Assembly (NCBI RefSeq): GCF_023630205.1
Contig: NZ_JALPRR010000002.1
Location: forward strand, 860,899 to 924,898
Direction: 5' to 3'
DNA: 64,000 bases
DNA from: Pontibacter ruber
GTDB taxonomy: Bacteria; Bacteroidota; Bacteroidia; Cytophagales; Hymenobacteraceae
Shown here: piece by piece, positions 18,449-27,045 of the stretch
Position numbering within the stretch: the first letter of the stretch is position 1
How the letters are laid out: each line of letters starts with the position of its first letter
Position numbers and translations under genes: made by a program
Notes under the pieces: model-generated
What the model was told of the DNA's origin: nothing
Database searches by the model: none
The model's input: the letters and a program-made list of their open reading frames with translations, nothing else

Positions 18449-19522
18449 CTAGCTTACAACTTCCTTCGAAATGTAGCGGGAGTTAAGTATACTTAACGCA
18501 CCCATATACCTGAGGTTGAACTTCAGCTCGTTGCCTACTTTATAGTTTTGCTCGTTAGCACCTAGCTCCACGATCAGCATATCCGAACTGGCGCCAATTA
18601 TGTTCAGGCTGCTGTCCTGGGGTATCAGGTATTTCGGGTTAATATCAAGCAGGCCAACATCCAGTATGGCTCTGTGGGATGTTTTCCCGTAGAGGCTCTC
18701 GTCAATTTCAAAGCTTTCGCCGCTGGGGTTCGCTGCCAGCATACCGGTCGGTATCATGGGTTTTTCGTTCAGCTCGATGATCTCCGCAGAAAATTCAAAC
18801 ACGTTTGGATCCATGCCGTCCAGTGTTTCGCCGGTGAAGAGGTTGAGCCCAAAGTATAACGCTTCGCCAATGCGGAAGTGGTTGATACCTTTGGGCATCT
18901 GGTGCGTGAAGAGCAAGGGAATGGTAACGGACGTGCCGCCCGAAACCCAGGGTATTTCGATGTTAAACCTTGCCTTGATCACCTGCTTGTATAGGCTGAG
19001 CTGGATGAGTTTGTCCTGCGTAGGCATAACCCCGTGCAGGCAGTTAAAATTAGCCCCCAGCCCGATAACGGATATGCCCGGCAGTTCGAACACCTGCTCG
19101 TAAAAGTCTACCAGGTCGTCGCCCATCACGCCTTCCCGCAAGTCACCCATTTCGATCATGATGATGATCTTGTGTACTTTATGCTGTCGCTCCGCCTCCT
19201 CTGACAGCAGGCGGATGATGTCGATCTCGGTCTGGAAGCTGACATCAGCAAACTCAATGATCTCAGGTATACTTTGTTTGGGCGCAGGCTTGATGTATAC
19301 GGTCTGCACATCTGGCGCCAAACTTTTTATGATCTTCAGATTTGTAACCCGTGAATCGTGTATCTCTTTTATGCCTAGGGAAAGTACTTCTTTCAGGAAA
19401 AGTTCTTCGCCGCAAAGCAGCTTGGTTACGATCCCCCAGTGTATACTTTTTTCCTCGAAAACAGAGTTGAGGTGGTTGTAATTGTGTCTGAGCCTGTCGC
19501 GGTACAGTTTTAATACTGCCAT
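18449..19522 (-). CDS. PLP-dependent ornithine/alanine racemase-like enzyme
   Basis: 357-aa protein with the alanine-racemase N-terminal barrel fold. Lys34 in the segment IVTKLLCG is at the PLP-lysine position. This motif and the absence of the full Alr C-terminal sequence resemble the ornithine racemase (Orr)/YhfX branch rather than peptidoglycan alanine racemase. The expected reaction is racemisation of a free amino acid, possibly ornithine. The gene starts 3 bases after a GNAT acetyltransferase gene, suggesting a two-step modification. A 16-base palindrome containing AAGTATACTT lies in its 3' end (18482-18497). Confidence 0.72.
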   Translation of the reverse strand: MAVLKLYRDRLRHNYNHLNSVFEEKSIHWGIVTKLLCGEELFLKEVLSLGIKEIHDSRVTNLKIIKSLAPDVQTVYIKPAPKQSIPEIIEFADVSFQTEIDIIRLLSEEAERQHKVHKIIIMIEMGDLREGVMGDDLVDFYEQVFELPGISVIGLGANFNCLHGVMPTQDKLIQLSLYKQVIKARFNIEIPWVSGGTSVTIPLLFTHQMPKGINHFRIGEALYFGLNLFTGETLDGMDPNVFEFSAEIIELNEKPMIPTGMLAANPSGESFEIDESLYGKTSHRAILDVGLLDINPKYLIPQDSSLNIIGASSDMLIVELGANEQNYKVGNELKFNLRYMGALSILNSRYISKEVVS

Positions 19523-19525
19523 TCT

Positions 19526-19978
19526 TTATTTTTGTAATCTGTATTCCAAATACTTGTTCGTGAAACCGAGCTTCTCGTACAGGTGCCGTGCCGGGTTTTG
19601 CGGCTCTACGTGCAATGCAATACTGCCGCTTGTGTTTTCAATTGCCAGCTGTACCAGCCTTTTACCTACGCCTTTCCCACGCTGGCTGTTGTGCACGGCT
19701 ACATATACCAATATATTCTCGGGTATGTAGCCGCTCATTCCGGTGTTGTTCAATATCAATGCACCTACAACCTTGTCGTGTTCACGGGCAACCAGCACAG
19801 TGCCTCCTTTGCCCTCGGCATCAGACAGCGCATACTCCATGCATTTGGCAATGTCTTCGCGGGCATCGCCGTATTCGTCCAGGTGGTTAAAGAGGAAGTC
19901 CAGCACCTCGTCACGGTTCAGGTGTGCGTGGTTAGCGGGTGCAAAAATCTCATACTGTACGGAGTTGTTTTCCTTCAT
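19526..19978 (-). CDS. GNAT-family N-acetyltransferase
   Basis: 150-aa acetyltransferase with the acetyl-CoA motif A in VYVAVHNSQRGKGVGKRLVQLA (about 90-111) and the typical C-terminal NPARHLYEKLGF (about 127-138). This resembles amino-acid acetyltransferases such as the L-amino acid N-acyltransferase type. It is first in a two-gene operon with the racemase, 3 bases apart. A plausible substrate is therefore an amino acid of the same pathway, but nothing in the sequence proves this. Confidence 0.82.
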   Translation of the reverse strand: MKENNSVQYEIFAPANHAHLNRDEVLDFLFNHLDEYGDAREDIAKCMEYALSDAEGKGGTVLVAREHDKVVGALILNNTGMSGYIPENILVYVAVHNSQRGKGVGKRLVQLAIENTSGSIALHVEPQNPARHLYEKLGFTNKYLEYRLQK

Positions 19979-20705
19979 TTTGTATCAGTAGTTTATTGGG
20001 TATACGGATGTTAACGTGACATAAACCAACAGGGCAGCAGTAAGGACAAATAAATCAGGCTTCGGCCCGTGGGAAATACAGCCCATAACAAAACCAAGTC
20101 CGTCAAAAATTATAGTTGAGCCTTGCCAACGTAAGTGGCTGCTCCCGAAAGGCCGATATGCCCATTGCCTATTTCCCAATTACCTCCTTCGAAATCCGCG
20201 GAAACCAAAGTTTTAGTAGGAAATCAAAATTCAACACCAGGCATTTACAACATATAAAGGACGAAAACAGCAATGCAGGGTAGGTGCAGGTATTGGGAAA
20301 GTATAAGTTTAATTTTGGTTGATGTAGAAGTATAAAATTGAAGATACTTAAAATTTGCCTAAAAAGCATGTTTCTGATCGGAATAGCTGTCAGGCGCAGA
20401 GTGTGTGCTAAAACATACTGTTGTTTTTGTACAAATGAGCTGAATACTTACCCGTGCTCGGGCGATGGCAGATGTAGCCGCAGCAACGGGATTTGTTAAG
20501 ATATTCCTATTTGCAAAGTATAGCCGGGGAAGGAGCAGAAAAGGGATGAATGACATATCAGGCAGTAAGTATGAAGCTTGGAGCTAGGGTGATCTTTAAA
20601 TATAAATTTTCGCAGATACAACATTATTACATTGATTTTAAATTAGCATTTGCGTATATTATGTAGCTGAGTAACTTCCTTACAATCATTTAATTAACCC
20701 GGGCT
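19979..20705. other. 727-base gap without a supported gene
   Basis: Only short overlapping frames with no coding signature are present. The region is AT-rich in its second half and contains three AAGTATA heptamers (20299, 20328, 20516). A possible Bacteroidota-type promoter for the downstream protease gene is TTG at 20632-20634, about 20 bases before TATATTATG at 20655-20663. This is close to the -33 TTG / -7 TAnnTTTG pattern but imperfect. No tRNA or clear hairpin was seen. Confidence 0.4.
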
Positions 20706-21956
20706 ATGACAATCGCAGGTATTCGCTCTTTGCTTTGTCTGTTTATAGCCTTTCTGCTGGTGGCAGAAGGACAGGGACAAGCACTCTCAAAGGACACGGT
20801 ATACTTTACCAGCAAGCGCAAAAGCATCAATATTCCCTTCAAACTTGTTCATAACCTGATCATCATTCCGCTCCGGATCAACGATTCCGGGGAGCTGAAT
20901 TTTATACTTGATACCGGGGTGAAAAACACGCTGATAACCCGCCTGTACTATTCCGATTCGCTCAATCTTAACGAAGCAAGCAAGGTTACCATCCAGGGGC
21001 TCGGCAGCGGCTATTCCATCGAAGCGCTGTTCTCCAACGGCAACAATCTTTTTATGAATGGTATTAAAGGGGACAACCACCAGGTGTATGTGCTGCTAGA
21101 GGATGTTTTTAACCTCTCGCTGCGCATGGGCATGCCGGTGCACGGCATCATCGGGTGCGATATCTTTAAAAACTTTATAGTCAAGATAAACTACAGCAAC
21201 AAAGTACTGACGCTGTACCGGCCGGATACGGTACTTAAAAAACCTAAAAGGGGAGAAGAATACCCGCTGACCATTGAAAACGACAAGGCTTACCTGCAGG
21301 CGCAGGTGCGCCAGTACAACGGCGATCCGCTGGATGTAAAACTGGTGATTGATACAGGAGCAAGCCATTCGTTGTCGCTCTACCTGCCATCCGACCAGCG
21401 GCTGGCACTGCCTCCTAAGGTGATGGAAGCCTATCTTGGACGTGGCCTGAGCGGGGATATCAGCGGCAAAATCGGTCGTATCAACAGCTTTGTGCTGGGC
21501 CGCTACGAGCTGCAGGACCTGCCTACTTCGTACCCCGATGAAGAGGCCATTAAGGTAGCCCTCAGCCTATCGAACCGGAACGGTAATCTGGGCTCGGAAA
21601 TCCTCAAGCGCTTTACGGTTATCTTTGATTATCCGCACCAGCGCATGACGCTCATCCCGAACAGGAAGTATAAAGAGCCGTTCCACTACAACATGGCCGG
21701 GTTTGAATTAAGTACCCCGCTGCCGGGCACCAATTTCTATGTCATTTCTTATGTGGTGAAAGACTCGCCGGCACAGAGCATCGGCGTAAAAGCCGGTGAC
21801 CAGCTGCTCAACATAAACGGACGGGATTGCAAGGAGTATACCCTAAACGAATTACTGGAGCTGTTCGAGAGCAAGCCAGGGCGCAAACTCAAAATGAAGC
21901 TGCGACGCGACACCGAAACCTACGAGGTTGACCTGGTGCTGCAAAGCAAGATTTAA
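20706..21956 (+). CDS. secreted retropepsin-like aspartyl protease with PDZ domain
   Basis: 416-aa protein with a signal peptide (about 1-25, ending EGQGQA). It has two pepsin-type aspartate motifs, FILDTG (Asp69) and LVIDTGAS (Asp216), so both halves of the active site are encoded in one chain. A PDZ domain follows at about 335-405 (the VKDSPAQSIGVKAGDQLLNING region), which usually binds substrate C-termini. The arrangement is common among uncharacterised exported proteases of Bacteroidota. It likely acts in the periplasm or outer surface on unknown substrates. Confidence 0.85.
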   Translation: MTIAGIRSLLCLFIAFLLVAEGQGQALSKDTVYFTSKRKSINIPFKLVHNLIIIPLRINDSGELNFILDTGVKNTLITRLYYSDSLNLNEASKVTIQGLGSGYSIEALFSNGNNLFMNGIKGDNHQVYVLLEDVFNLSLRMGMPVHGIIGCDIFKNFIVKINYSNKVLTLYRPDTVLKKPKRGEEYPLTIENDKAYLQAQVRQYNGDPLDVKLVIDTGASHSLSLYLPSDQRLALPPKVMEAYLGRGLSGDISGKIGRINSFVLGRYELQDLPTSYPDEEAIKVALSLSNRNGNLGSEILKRFTVIFDYPHQRMTLIPNRKYKEPFHYNMAGFELSTPLPGTNFYVISYVVKDSPAQSIGVKAGDQLLNINGRDCKEYTLNELLELFESKPGRKLKMKLRRDTETYEVDLVLQSKI

Positions 21957-21969
21957 CAAGTATGCCTGC

Positions 21970-22245
21970 TTAACCGGCAATATCGCTGTAGATTTGCAGG
22001 CCTAACAGCAACACCGCTAGTACGATCAGTGCTATACCTGCATAGTACCTGACATTCGGCACAGGTACGGCCTCCACGTTCCCTCTGCTGTCCTCTCTTC
22101 GGAACTGCAGGTTGGCAAGCAAAAGTCCGTTGCCGAAGCTAAGCCAAATAGCTGCCATCAGAACATCTCGGGTGATAAAAAGAGTAGCCATGCCTATGGC
22201 AGAAAATAGAATACCTGTTATAACGCTTAATGAGTATCTTTTCAT
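21970..22245 (-). CDS. small hypothetical membrane protein
   Basis: 91-aa protein with about three hydrophobic segments (8-25, 29-45, 69-88) separated by a short charged loop (FRREDSRGNVEA). I recognise no family. It is convergent with the aspartyl protease gene, 13 bases apart. The ATG at 22245 and the consistent hydrophobic pattern support a real gene. Confidence 0.6.
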   Translation of the reverse strand: MKRYSLSVITGILFSAIGMATLFITRDVLMAAIWLSFGNGLLLANLQFRREDSRGNVEAVPVPNVRYYAGIALIVLAVLLLGLQIYSDIAG

Positions 22246-22844
22246 GCAGCTATACTTCCGCTTTGCAACGTAATTTATGTACTGTTATAAATAGGGCAGC
22301 AAGTTAAGCAATAAGTAGAAGGCTCGGTACAAAACCTCATCCTGAAGTATAAATGCGTTGCTTTTCATCAACTTATACAGTATGAAACTGTAGGATCTCC
22401 TTGTGAAACATTACAAAGAGATTGTATAAATTTTAGTAGATTTTAAAACTTAATCTTGTATATATCGCTATTTATTCCAAATCTTTGTTCCAGTCTCGGA
22501 ATAAAGAACGGGACCGGATTTTTAGCACACAATTACAAAATGAAAAAAAAGCCGTTTTTATCATCCAGTATGATAAATCACTCTTCGCTGAAGGGTGCGT
22601 CTTTTTCTATCCTTACAGCAAGGGTAGTTTTGAGGGCAATTAACGCCATAGTCCGCTACAGGCCCTAGGCCGACGTGCATACCGATTGCCTACGTGGTAG
22701 TCATTCTTCCCCCTTTAATTTTTCTGAATAAGCATTTAAGCAAGGACATACGCTAAACGTATTGCCTGCCGCTGCTGTATTCCTGTTTTTTTACTTGTAA
22801 AAATTGGCCGTGCACAAGTATGGCCCGGGTATATATTATCTAGA
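22246..22844. other. 599-base upstream region of the arginine operon
   Basis: No recognisable protein gene is present apart from the possible 42-codon leader frame listed separately. The segment 22380-22470 is very AT-rich and could hold the operon promoter. Two AAGTATA/TATACTT heptamers lie at its start. A short perfect inverted repeat GGCC-CTA-GGCC sits at the end of the leader frame (about 22661-22671). The length and the leader suggest regulation of the arg genes, but no known riboswitch was recognised. Confidence 0.4.
22540..22668 (+). CDS. possible leader peptide upstream of the arg operon
   Basis: Short frame of 42 codons starting MKKKPFLSSS. Its last fifteen codons contain four arginines (AGG, AGG, CGC, AGG; ..ARVVLRAINAIVRYRP). 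It ends 176 bases before the first arg gene. A cluster of arginine codons near the end of a small frame before arginine genes resembles attenuation leaders. However, the arginines are spread out, no clear alternative hairpins were identified, and chance is possible. Confidence 0.25.
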   Translation: MKKKPFLSSSMINHSSLKGASFSILTARVVLRAINAIVRYRP

Positions 22845-23513
22845 ATGATCAACCAATCTCCTTTTATTATTACGGTAGCCGATAAGCAACATACTTCTTA
22901 TGCCGCACAGATCTGCGATGAGATGGAGTCGTCGGCGAAAGCCAGGGGCACAGGTATAGCCAAACGTACGCCCGAATACATTGCACAGAAAATGCTGGAA
23001 GGCAAAGCCGTAATCGCACTTGATGTGAATGGCACCTGGGCAGGTTTCTGCTACATCGAGACCTGGAGCCACGGCAAGTATGTGGCCAATTCCGGCCTGA
23101 TCGTGTCGCCGGAGTTGCGCAAGAGCGGCCTGGCCAAGCTCATCAAGCAAAAGATATTCGAACTATCACGTACCAAGTATCCGGAGGCCAAGATCTTCGG
23201 GTTGACTACTGGTCTGGCTGTGATGAAGATCAATTCGGATCTGGGGTATCGTCCGGTAACCTACTCGGAGCTGACCGATGATGACGCTTTCTGGGAAGGC
23301 TGCAAAAGCTGCGTGAACTACGAGATACTGACAATGAAGGGCCGCAGCAATTGCCTTTGCACGGCCATGCTCTACGACCCGGCCCGCGAACAAAAGCCGA
23401 TTGCCCGTGAGCAGCTGCAGATACTGACTCCAATTGAACAACCTAAAACTGCTGTGTATAGCAGCTATACCAAAGGCTCCGGTAGCCAGAGCCCTAACCC
23501 GAAAAGCATTTAA
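22845..23513 (+). CDS. GNAT acetyltransferase, candidate acylglutamate synthase of the arg operon
   Basis: 222-aa GNAT-fold protein. The acetyl-CoA-binding region is about 85-110 (LIVSPELRKSGLAKLIKQKIF), followed by TTGLAVMKINSDLGYRPV, typical of GNAT C-terminal halves. A Cys-containing stretch (GCKSCVNYE) lies near residue 150. As first gene of an arginine operon lacking a recognisable argA or argJ, it is the natural candidate for making N-acetyl- or N-succinylglutamate. This assignment is inferred from position, as in other Bacteroidetes arg clusters. It lies 6 bases from argG. Confidence 0.72.
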   Translation: MINQSPFIITVADKQHTSYAAQICDEMESSAKARGTGIAKRTPEYIAQKMLEGKAVIALDVNGTWAGFCYIETWSHGKYVANSGLIVSPELRKSGLAKLIKQKIFELSRTKYPEAKIFGLTTGLAVMKINSDLGYRPVTYSELTDDDAFWEGCKSCVNYEILTMKGRSNCLCTAMLYDPAREQKPIAREQLQILTPIEQPKTAVYSSYTKGSGSQSPNPKSI

Positions 23514-23519
23514 AAAAAC

Positions 23520-24716
23520 ATGAAGAAGAAAGTTGTTTTAGCCTTCAGCGGCGGCCTTGATACCTCTTATTGTGTTAAATACCTGAAAGAAGAAAAGGGA
23601 CTGGAAGTGCATTCCGTGCTGGTAAATACCGGTGGCTTTTCGGAAGAAGAACTGCAGCAGACCGAGCAGCGCGCCTATGACCTGGGCGTGGCGCAGCACA
23701 CGAATCTGGACGAGACCGAGTACTACTACCAGAGCTGCATCAAGTACCTGATTTTTGGCAATGTGCTGAAGAACAACACGTATCCATTGTCGGTAAGTGC
23801 CGAGCGCGTGACACAGGCCATGGCCATTGCACGCCATGCCAAAGCGTTGGGTGCTGATTACGTGGCACACGGCAGCACCGGCGCCGGTAACGACCAGGTA
23901 CGTTTCGATATGATCTTTCATGTAATGATCCCGGAGATCGGAATCCTGACGCCAATCCGCGACATGAAGCTTTCGCGTGAAGAAGAGATCGAGTACCTGA
24001 AAAAGCACGGCGTGGAGTATGACTTTGTAAAAGCGCAGTATTCCATCAACAAAGGTATCTGGGGCACGTCGGTAGGAGGCAAAGAGACGCTGACCTCGCA
24101 CCTGCCCTTGCCGGAAACCGCTTACCCCACGCAGCTTACAAAAGAGCAGCCGGAGCGCGTGACGTTGCATTTTGAGAAAGGCGAGCTGACAGGTATAAAC
24201 GGCACTACTTATAATTCTCCGGTACAGGCCATTCAGGCGCTGCAGAGTATAGCCGCACCTTTCGCCATTGGCCGCGACATCCATGTGGGCGATACCATCA
24301 TTGGCATCAAAGGCCGTGTTGGTTTTGAGGCAGCCGCTCCGATGGTGATCATCAAAGCACACCATACCCTGGAGAAGCACGTGCTCACCAAATGGCAGCT
24401 ATACTGGAAAGACCAGCTGGCAACCTGGTACGGCAACTGGCTGCACGAGGGACAGTTCATTGATCCAACCATGCGCAACATCGAGTCTTTCCTGCAAGAG
24501 ACGCAGGAGAACGTAACCGGTAAAGTACACGTGCTGCTGGCACCGTACCGCTTCCAGGTAGAAGGTATCGAATCGGAGCACGACCTGATGTCTTCTAAGT
24601 TTGGCAGCTACGGCGAGATGAACAATGCCTGGTCAGGAGAGGATGTGAAAGGCTTCTCTAAAATATTTGGCAACCAGGCCATGATGTACCACAAGATCAA
24701 CAACACCACGCTCTAA
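23520..24716 (+). CDS. argG: argininosuccinate synthase
   Basis: 398-aa enzyme joining citrulline and aspartate with ATP. The PP-loop AFSGGLDTS is at residues 8-16, and conserved stretches such as HGSTGAGNDQVRF and the SINKGIWG region follow. Length is normal for the family. The stop overlaps the argC start by one base (TAATG), so translation is probably coupled. No AAGTATA heptamer was seen in this gene. Confidence 0.97.
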   Translation: MKKKVVLAFSGGLDTSYCVKYLKEEKGLEVHSVLVNTGGFSEEELQQTEQRAYDLGVAQHTNLDETEYYYQSCIKYLIFGNVLKNNTYPLSVSAERVTQAMAIARHAKALGADYVAHGSTGAGNDQVRFDMIFHVMIPEIGILTPIRDMKLSREEEIEYLKKHGVEYDFVKAQYSINKGIWGTSVGGKETLTSHLPLPETAYPTQLTKEQPERVTLHFEKGELTGINGTTYNSPVQAIQALQSIAAPFAIGRDIHVGDTIIGIKGRVGFEAAAPMVIIKAHHTLEKHVLTKWQLYWKDQLATWYGNWLHEGQFIDPTMRNIESFLQETQENVTGKVHVLLAPYRFQVEGIESEHDLMSSKFGSYGEMNNAWSGEDVKGFSKIFGNQAMMYHKINNTTL

Positions 24717-25717
24717 TGGCAGCAACTATAAAAGCGGGCATCGTAGGCGGGGCAGGGTATGCCGGTGGTGAACTGCTGCGCCTGCTATTTCTGCACCCGC
24801 ATGTGGAGCTTGCCTTTGTGCAGAGCCGCAGCCAGGCCGGTAAACTGGTTTCTTCTTCGCACCCTGATTTATTGGGCGAGACGGAACTGACGTTTTCTGC
24901 TGGCGCTGATGCTCCGGTAGATGTTCTTTTCCTGTGTGCCGGTCATGGCGAAGCCGCCAAATTTCTGGCTGAAAATAAGGTACTGGCAGCGACAAAAATC
25001 ATCGACCTGAGCCAGGACTTCCGCTGGAACGAAGGTACGAACACTGCCACCGTAGAGGTAGACGGCAGAAGCTTTGTGTACGGCTTGCCTGAGTTGCAGC
25101 GAGAGCGCATAAAGGGAGCACAGCACATTGCCAACCCGGGCTGCTTTGCCACAGGTATTCAGCTGGCCTTGCTGCCGCTTGCACAGCAGAATATACTGAC
25201 TTCGGAAGTACATGTAAGCGGCATCACGGGGTCTACGGGTGCCGGGCAAAGCCTGAGTGCTACCTCGCATTTCAGCTGGAGAACTGAAAATGTCTCTACC
25301 TATAAAGTGATGGAGCACCAGCACCTGCGCGAGATTAAGCGCAGCCTGCTGAGCCTGCAGCCGGATAATCAACCGGACATTCACTTTATACCTTACCGGG
25401 GCCCTTTTGCGCGTGGCATTTTCATAACAGCCTATCTGAAATCGGAGCTTTCGCTGGAGGAGGCACAGGCGCTGTACAGCGACTATTACAAAGACCATCC
25501 TTTCACCATCGTGACGGAGCAGAATCCGGACCTAAAGCAAGTTGTGAACACCAACAAATGCGTGCTGCATCTGCAGAAGCATGGGGAAATGCTGGTGATA
25601 ACAAGTATAATTGACAACCTGCTGAAAGGCGCCGCCGGACAGGCCGTTCAGAACATGAACCTTGTCTTCGGTCTGGACGAGAGCACCGGTTTGAAGCTAA
25701 AGGCGGCAGCGTTTTAA
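24716..25717 (+). CDS. argC: N-acyl-gamma-glutamyl-phosphate reductase
   Basis: 333-aa NADPH-dependent reductase converting the acylglutamyl phosphate to the semialdehyde. It has the nucleotide-binding motif GGAGYAGGELLRLL (11-24), the catalytic cysteine in NPGCFAT (Cys143), and a C-terminal histidine-containing HQHLREIKR region. If the pathway uses succinyl rather than acetyl groups (see argF'), this enzyme would act on the succinyl form. The argG stop and argC start share one base. Confidence 0.96.
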   Translation: MAATIKAGIVGGAGYAGGELLRLLFLHPHVELAFVQSRSQAGKLVSSSHPDLLGETELTFSAGADAPVDVLFLCAGHGEAAKFLAENKVLAATKIIDLSQDFRWNEGTNTATVEVDGRSFVYGLPELQRERIKGAQHIANPGCFATGIQLALLPLAQQNILTSEVHVSGITGSTGAGQSLSATSHFSWRTENVSTYKVMEHQHLREIKRSLLSLQPDNQPDIHFIPYRGPFARGIFITAYLKSELSLEEAQALYSDYYKDHPFTIVTEQNPDLKQVVNTNKCVLHLQKHGEMLVITSIIDNLLKGAAGQAVQNMNLVFGLDESTGLKLKAAAF

Positions 25718-25781
25718 CAGGGACCAATTAACAGTAAGCAGTTAACATTTACTCTTAACTGGTCACTGATAACTGTTATTT

Positions 25782-25823
25782 GATTACTAATTACTGATTA
25801 CTAATTACTGATTACTGATTACT
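25782..25823. repeat. heptanucleotide tandem repeat between argC and argD
   Basis: Six contiguous 7-base units of RATTACT (GATTACT or AATTACT in the order G, A, G, A, G, G) fill 42 bases of the 179-base argC-argD spacer. The flanking DNA (25725-25781) is also repetitive, with AACAGT/AACTGTTA motifs. It is the only interruption of tight spacing between argG and argE. Copy number may vary between strains. Confidence 0.85.
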
Positions 25824-25896
25824 GAAATATGCTTAAGTACCCCAATACACTCTTTTACATCTATTTTCTAACCTCCTATATCTAATTCATATAGCC

Positions 25897-27045
25897 ATGA
25901 ACCTCTTTGACGTATACCCGCTCTTCGACATCGAGCCAGTAAGAGCCGCCGGACTTTCCGTTTGGGATAAAGAAGGCAAAAAGTACCTCGACCTGTACGG
26001 CGGCCACGCTGTTATTTCCATTGGTCACTCTCACCCGCATTACCTTAAGCGCGTAGCCCGCCAGCTGTACGATATTGGTTTTTACTCCAATGCAGTTCAG
26101 ATGCCGCTTCAGCAGGAGCTGGCAGAAAAGCTTGGCAAACTCAGCGGCTACGAAGATTACAGCCTCTTCTTGTGCAACTCCGGTGCCGAGGCAAACGAAA
26201 ATGCCCTGAAGCTGGCATCCTTCCATACAGGTCGTAAAAAGGTAATTGCCTTCAAAAGCTCTTTCCATGGCCGCACTTCTGCTGCTGTAGCGGCCACCGA
26301 TGATCCAAGTATAGTTGCCCCGATCAACCAGACAGAAAACATCCTTTTCCTGCCGTTCAATGATGTGGCTGAATTTGAGCAGGCATTGCAGGAGTATGGT
26401 CAGGAACTGGCGGCTGTGATTATAGAAGGCATACAAGGTGTTGGCGGCGTAAACATTCCGGACCCGGTGTTTCTGCAAACAGTGGCTGCCGGTTGTGCAG
26501 GTGTAGGAGCTTTGCTGATACTGGATGAAGTGCAGTCCGGCTACGGACGGTCGGGTAAATTCTTTGCGCATCAGCATGCCGGCATCAAACCGGACCTGAT
26601 CACGGTGGCCAAAGGAATGGGCAACGGCTTCCCTGTTGGAGGTGTGCTGATCAGCCCTGAAATAGAAGCACGCCATGGCATGCTGGGTACGACGTTTGGG
26701 GGGAATTACCTGGCCTGCGCAGCTGCTATTGCTGTGCTGGAAGTGATCGAGAAAGAAGAGCTTTTGGAGAATGCTACCATCATGGGCCATTACCTGAAGG
26801 AGCAGATGGAAAGTATACCGGGCGTAAAAGAGGTGCGTGGGCAAGGACTGATGATCGGCATCGAGCTGCACGAGCCTTGTGCTGCCATTCGCAAAGAGCT
26901 GCTGAACCACCACTGCATTTTTACAGGCAGTTCATCGAATAAAAACACACTGCGGCTGTTGCCGGCACTGACCATCAGCAAAGCCGAGGCCGACCAGTTT
27001 TTGAAGGCATTTACATCCGTACTCTCTAAAAAAGTAACAGCATAA
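25897..27045 (+). CDS. argD: acetylornithine (acylornithine) aminotransferase
   Basis: 382-aa class-III PLP aminotransferase transferring an amino group from glutamate to the acylglutamate semialdehyde. The PLP lysine is Lys239 in VAKGMGNGFP, and LILDEVQSGYGRSG (207-220) holds the conserved Asp that contacts the PLP ring. Length fits ArgD. The stop overlaps the start of the transcarbamylase by one base (TAATG). Confidence 0.95.
   Translation: MNLFDVYPLFDIEPVRAAGLSVWDKEGKKYLDLYGGHAVISIGHSHPHYLKRVARQLYDIGFYSNAVQMPLQQELAEKLGKLSGYEDYSLFLCNSGAEANENALKLASFHTGRKKVIAFKSSFHGRTSAAVAATDDPSIVAPINQTENILFLPFNDVAEFEQALQEYGQELAAVIIEGIQGVGGVNIPDPVFLQTVAAGCAGVGALLILDEVQSGYGRSGKFFAHQHAGIKPDLITVAKGMGNGFPVGGVLISPEIEARHGMLGTTFGGNYLACAAAIAVLEVIEKEELLENATIMGHYLKEQMESIPGVKEVRGQGLMIGIELHEPCAAIRKELLNHHCIFTGSSSNKNTLRLLPALTISKAEADQFLKAFTSVLSKKVTA

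Noticed and set aside
19979..20705. Several short frames in the 727-base gap
   Set aside because: None has a convincing start, composition or recognisable motif, and they overlap on both strands.
22456..22668. Longer 70-codon version of the leader frame
   Set aside because: The part before the ATG at 22540 starts with a non-ATG codon in AT-rich DNA. Only the shorter 42-codon frame is worth listing.
25782..25823. CRISPR-like repeat array
   Set aside because: The units are 7 bases with no spacers and no cas gene is near. It is a simple tandem repeat.
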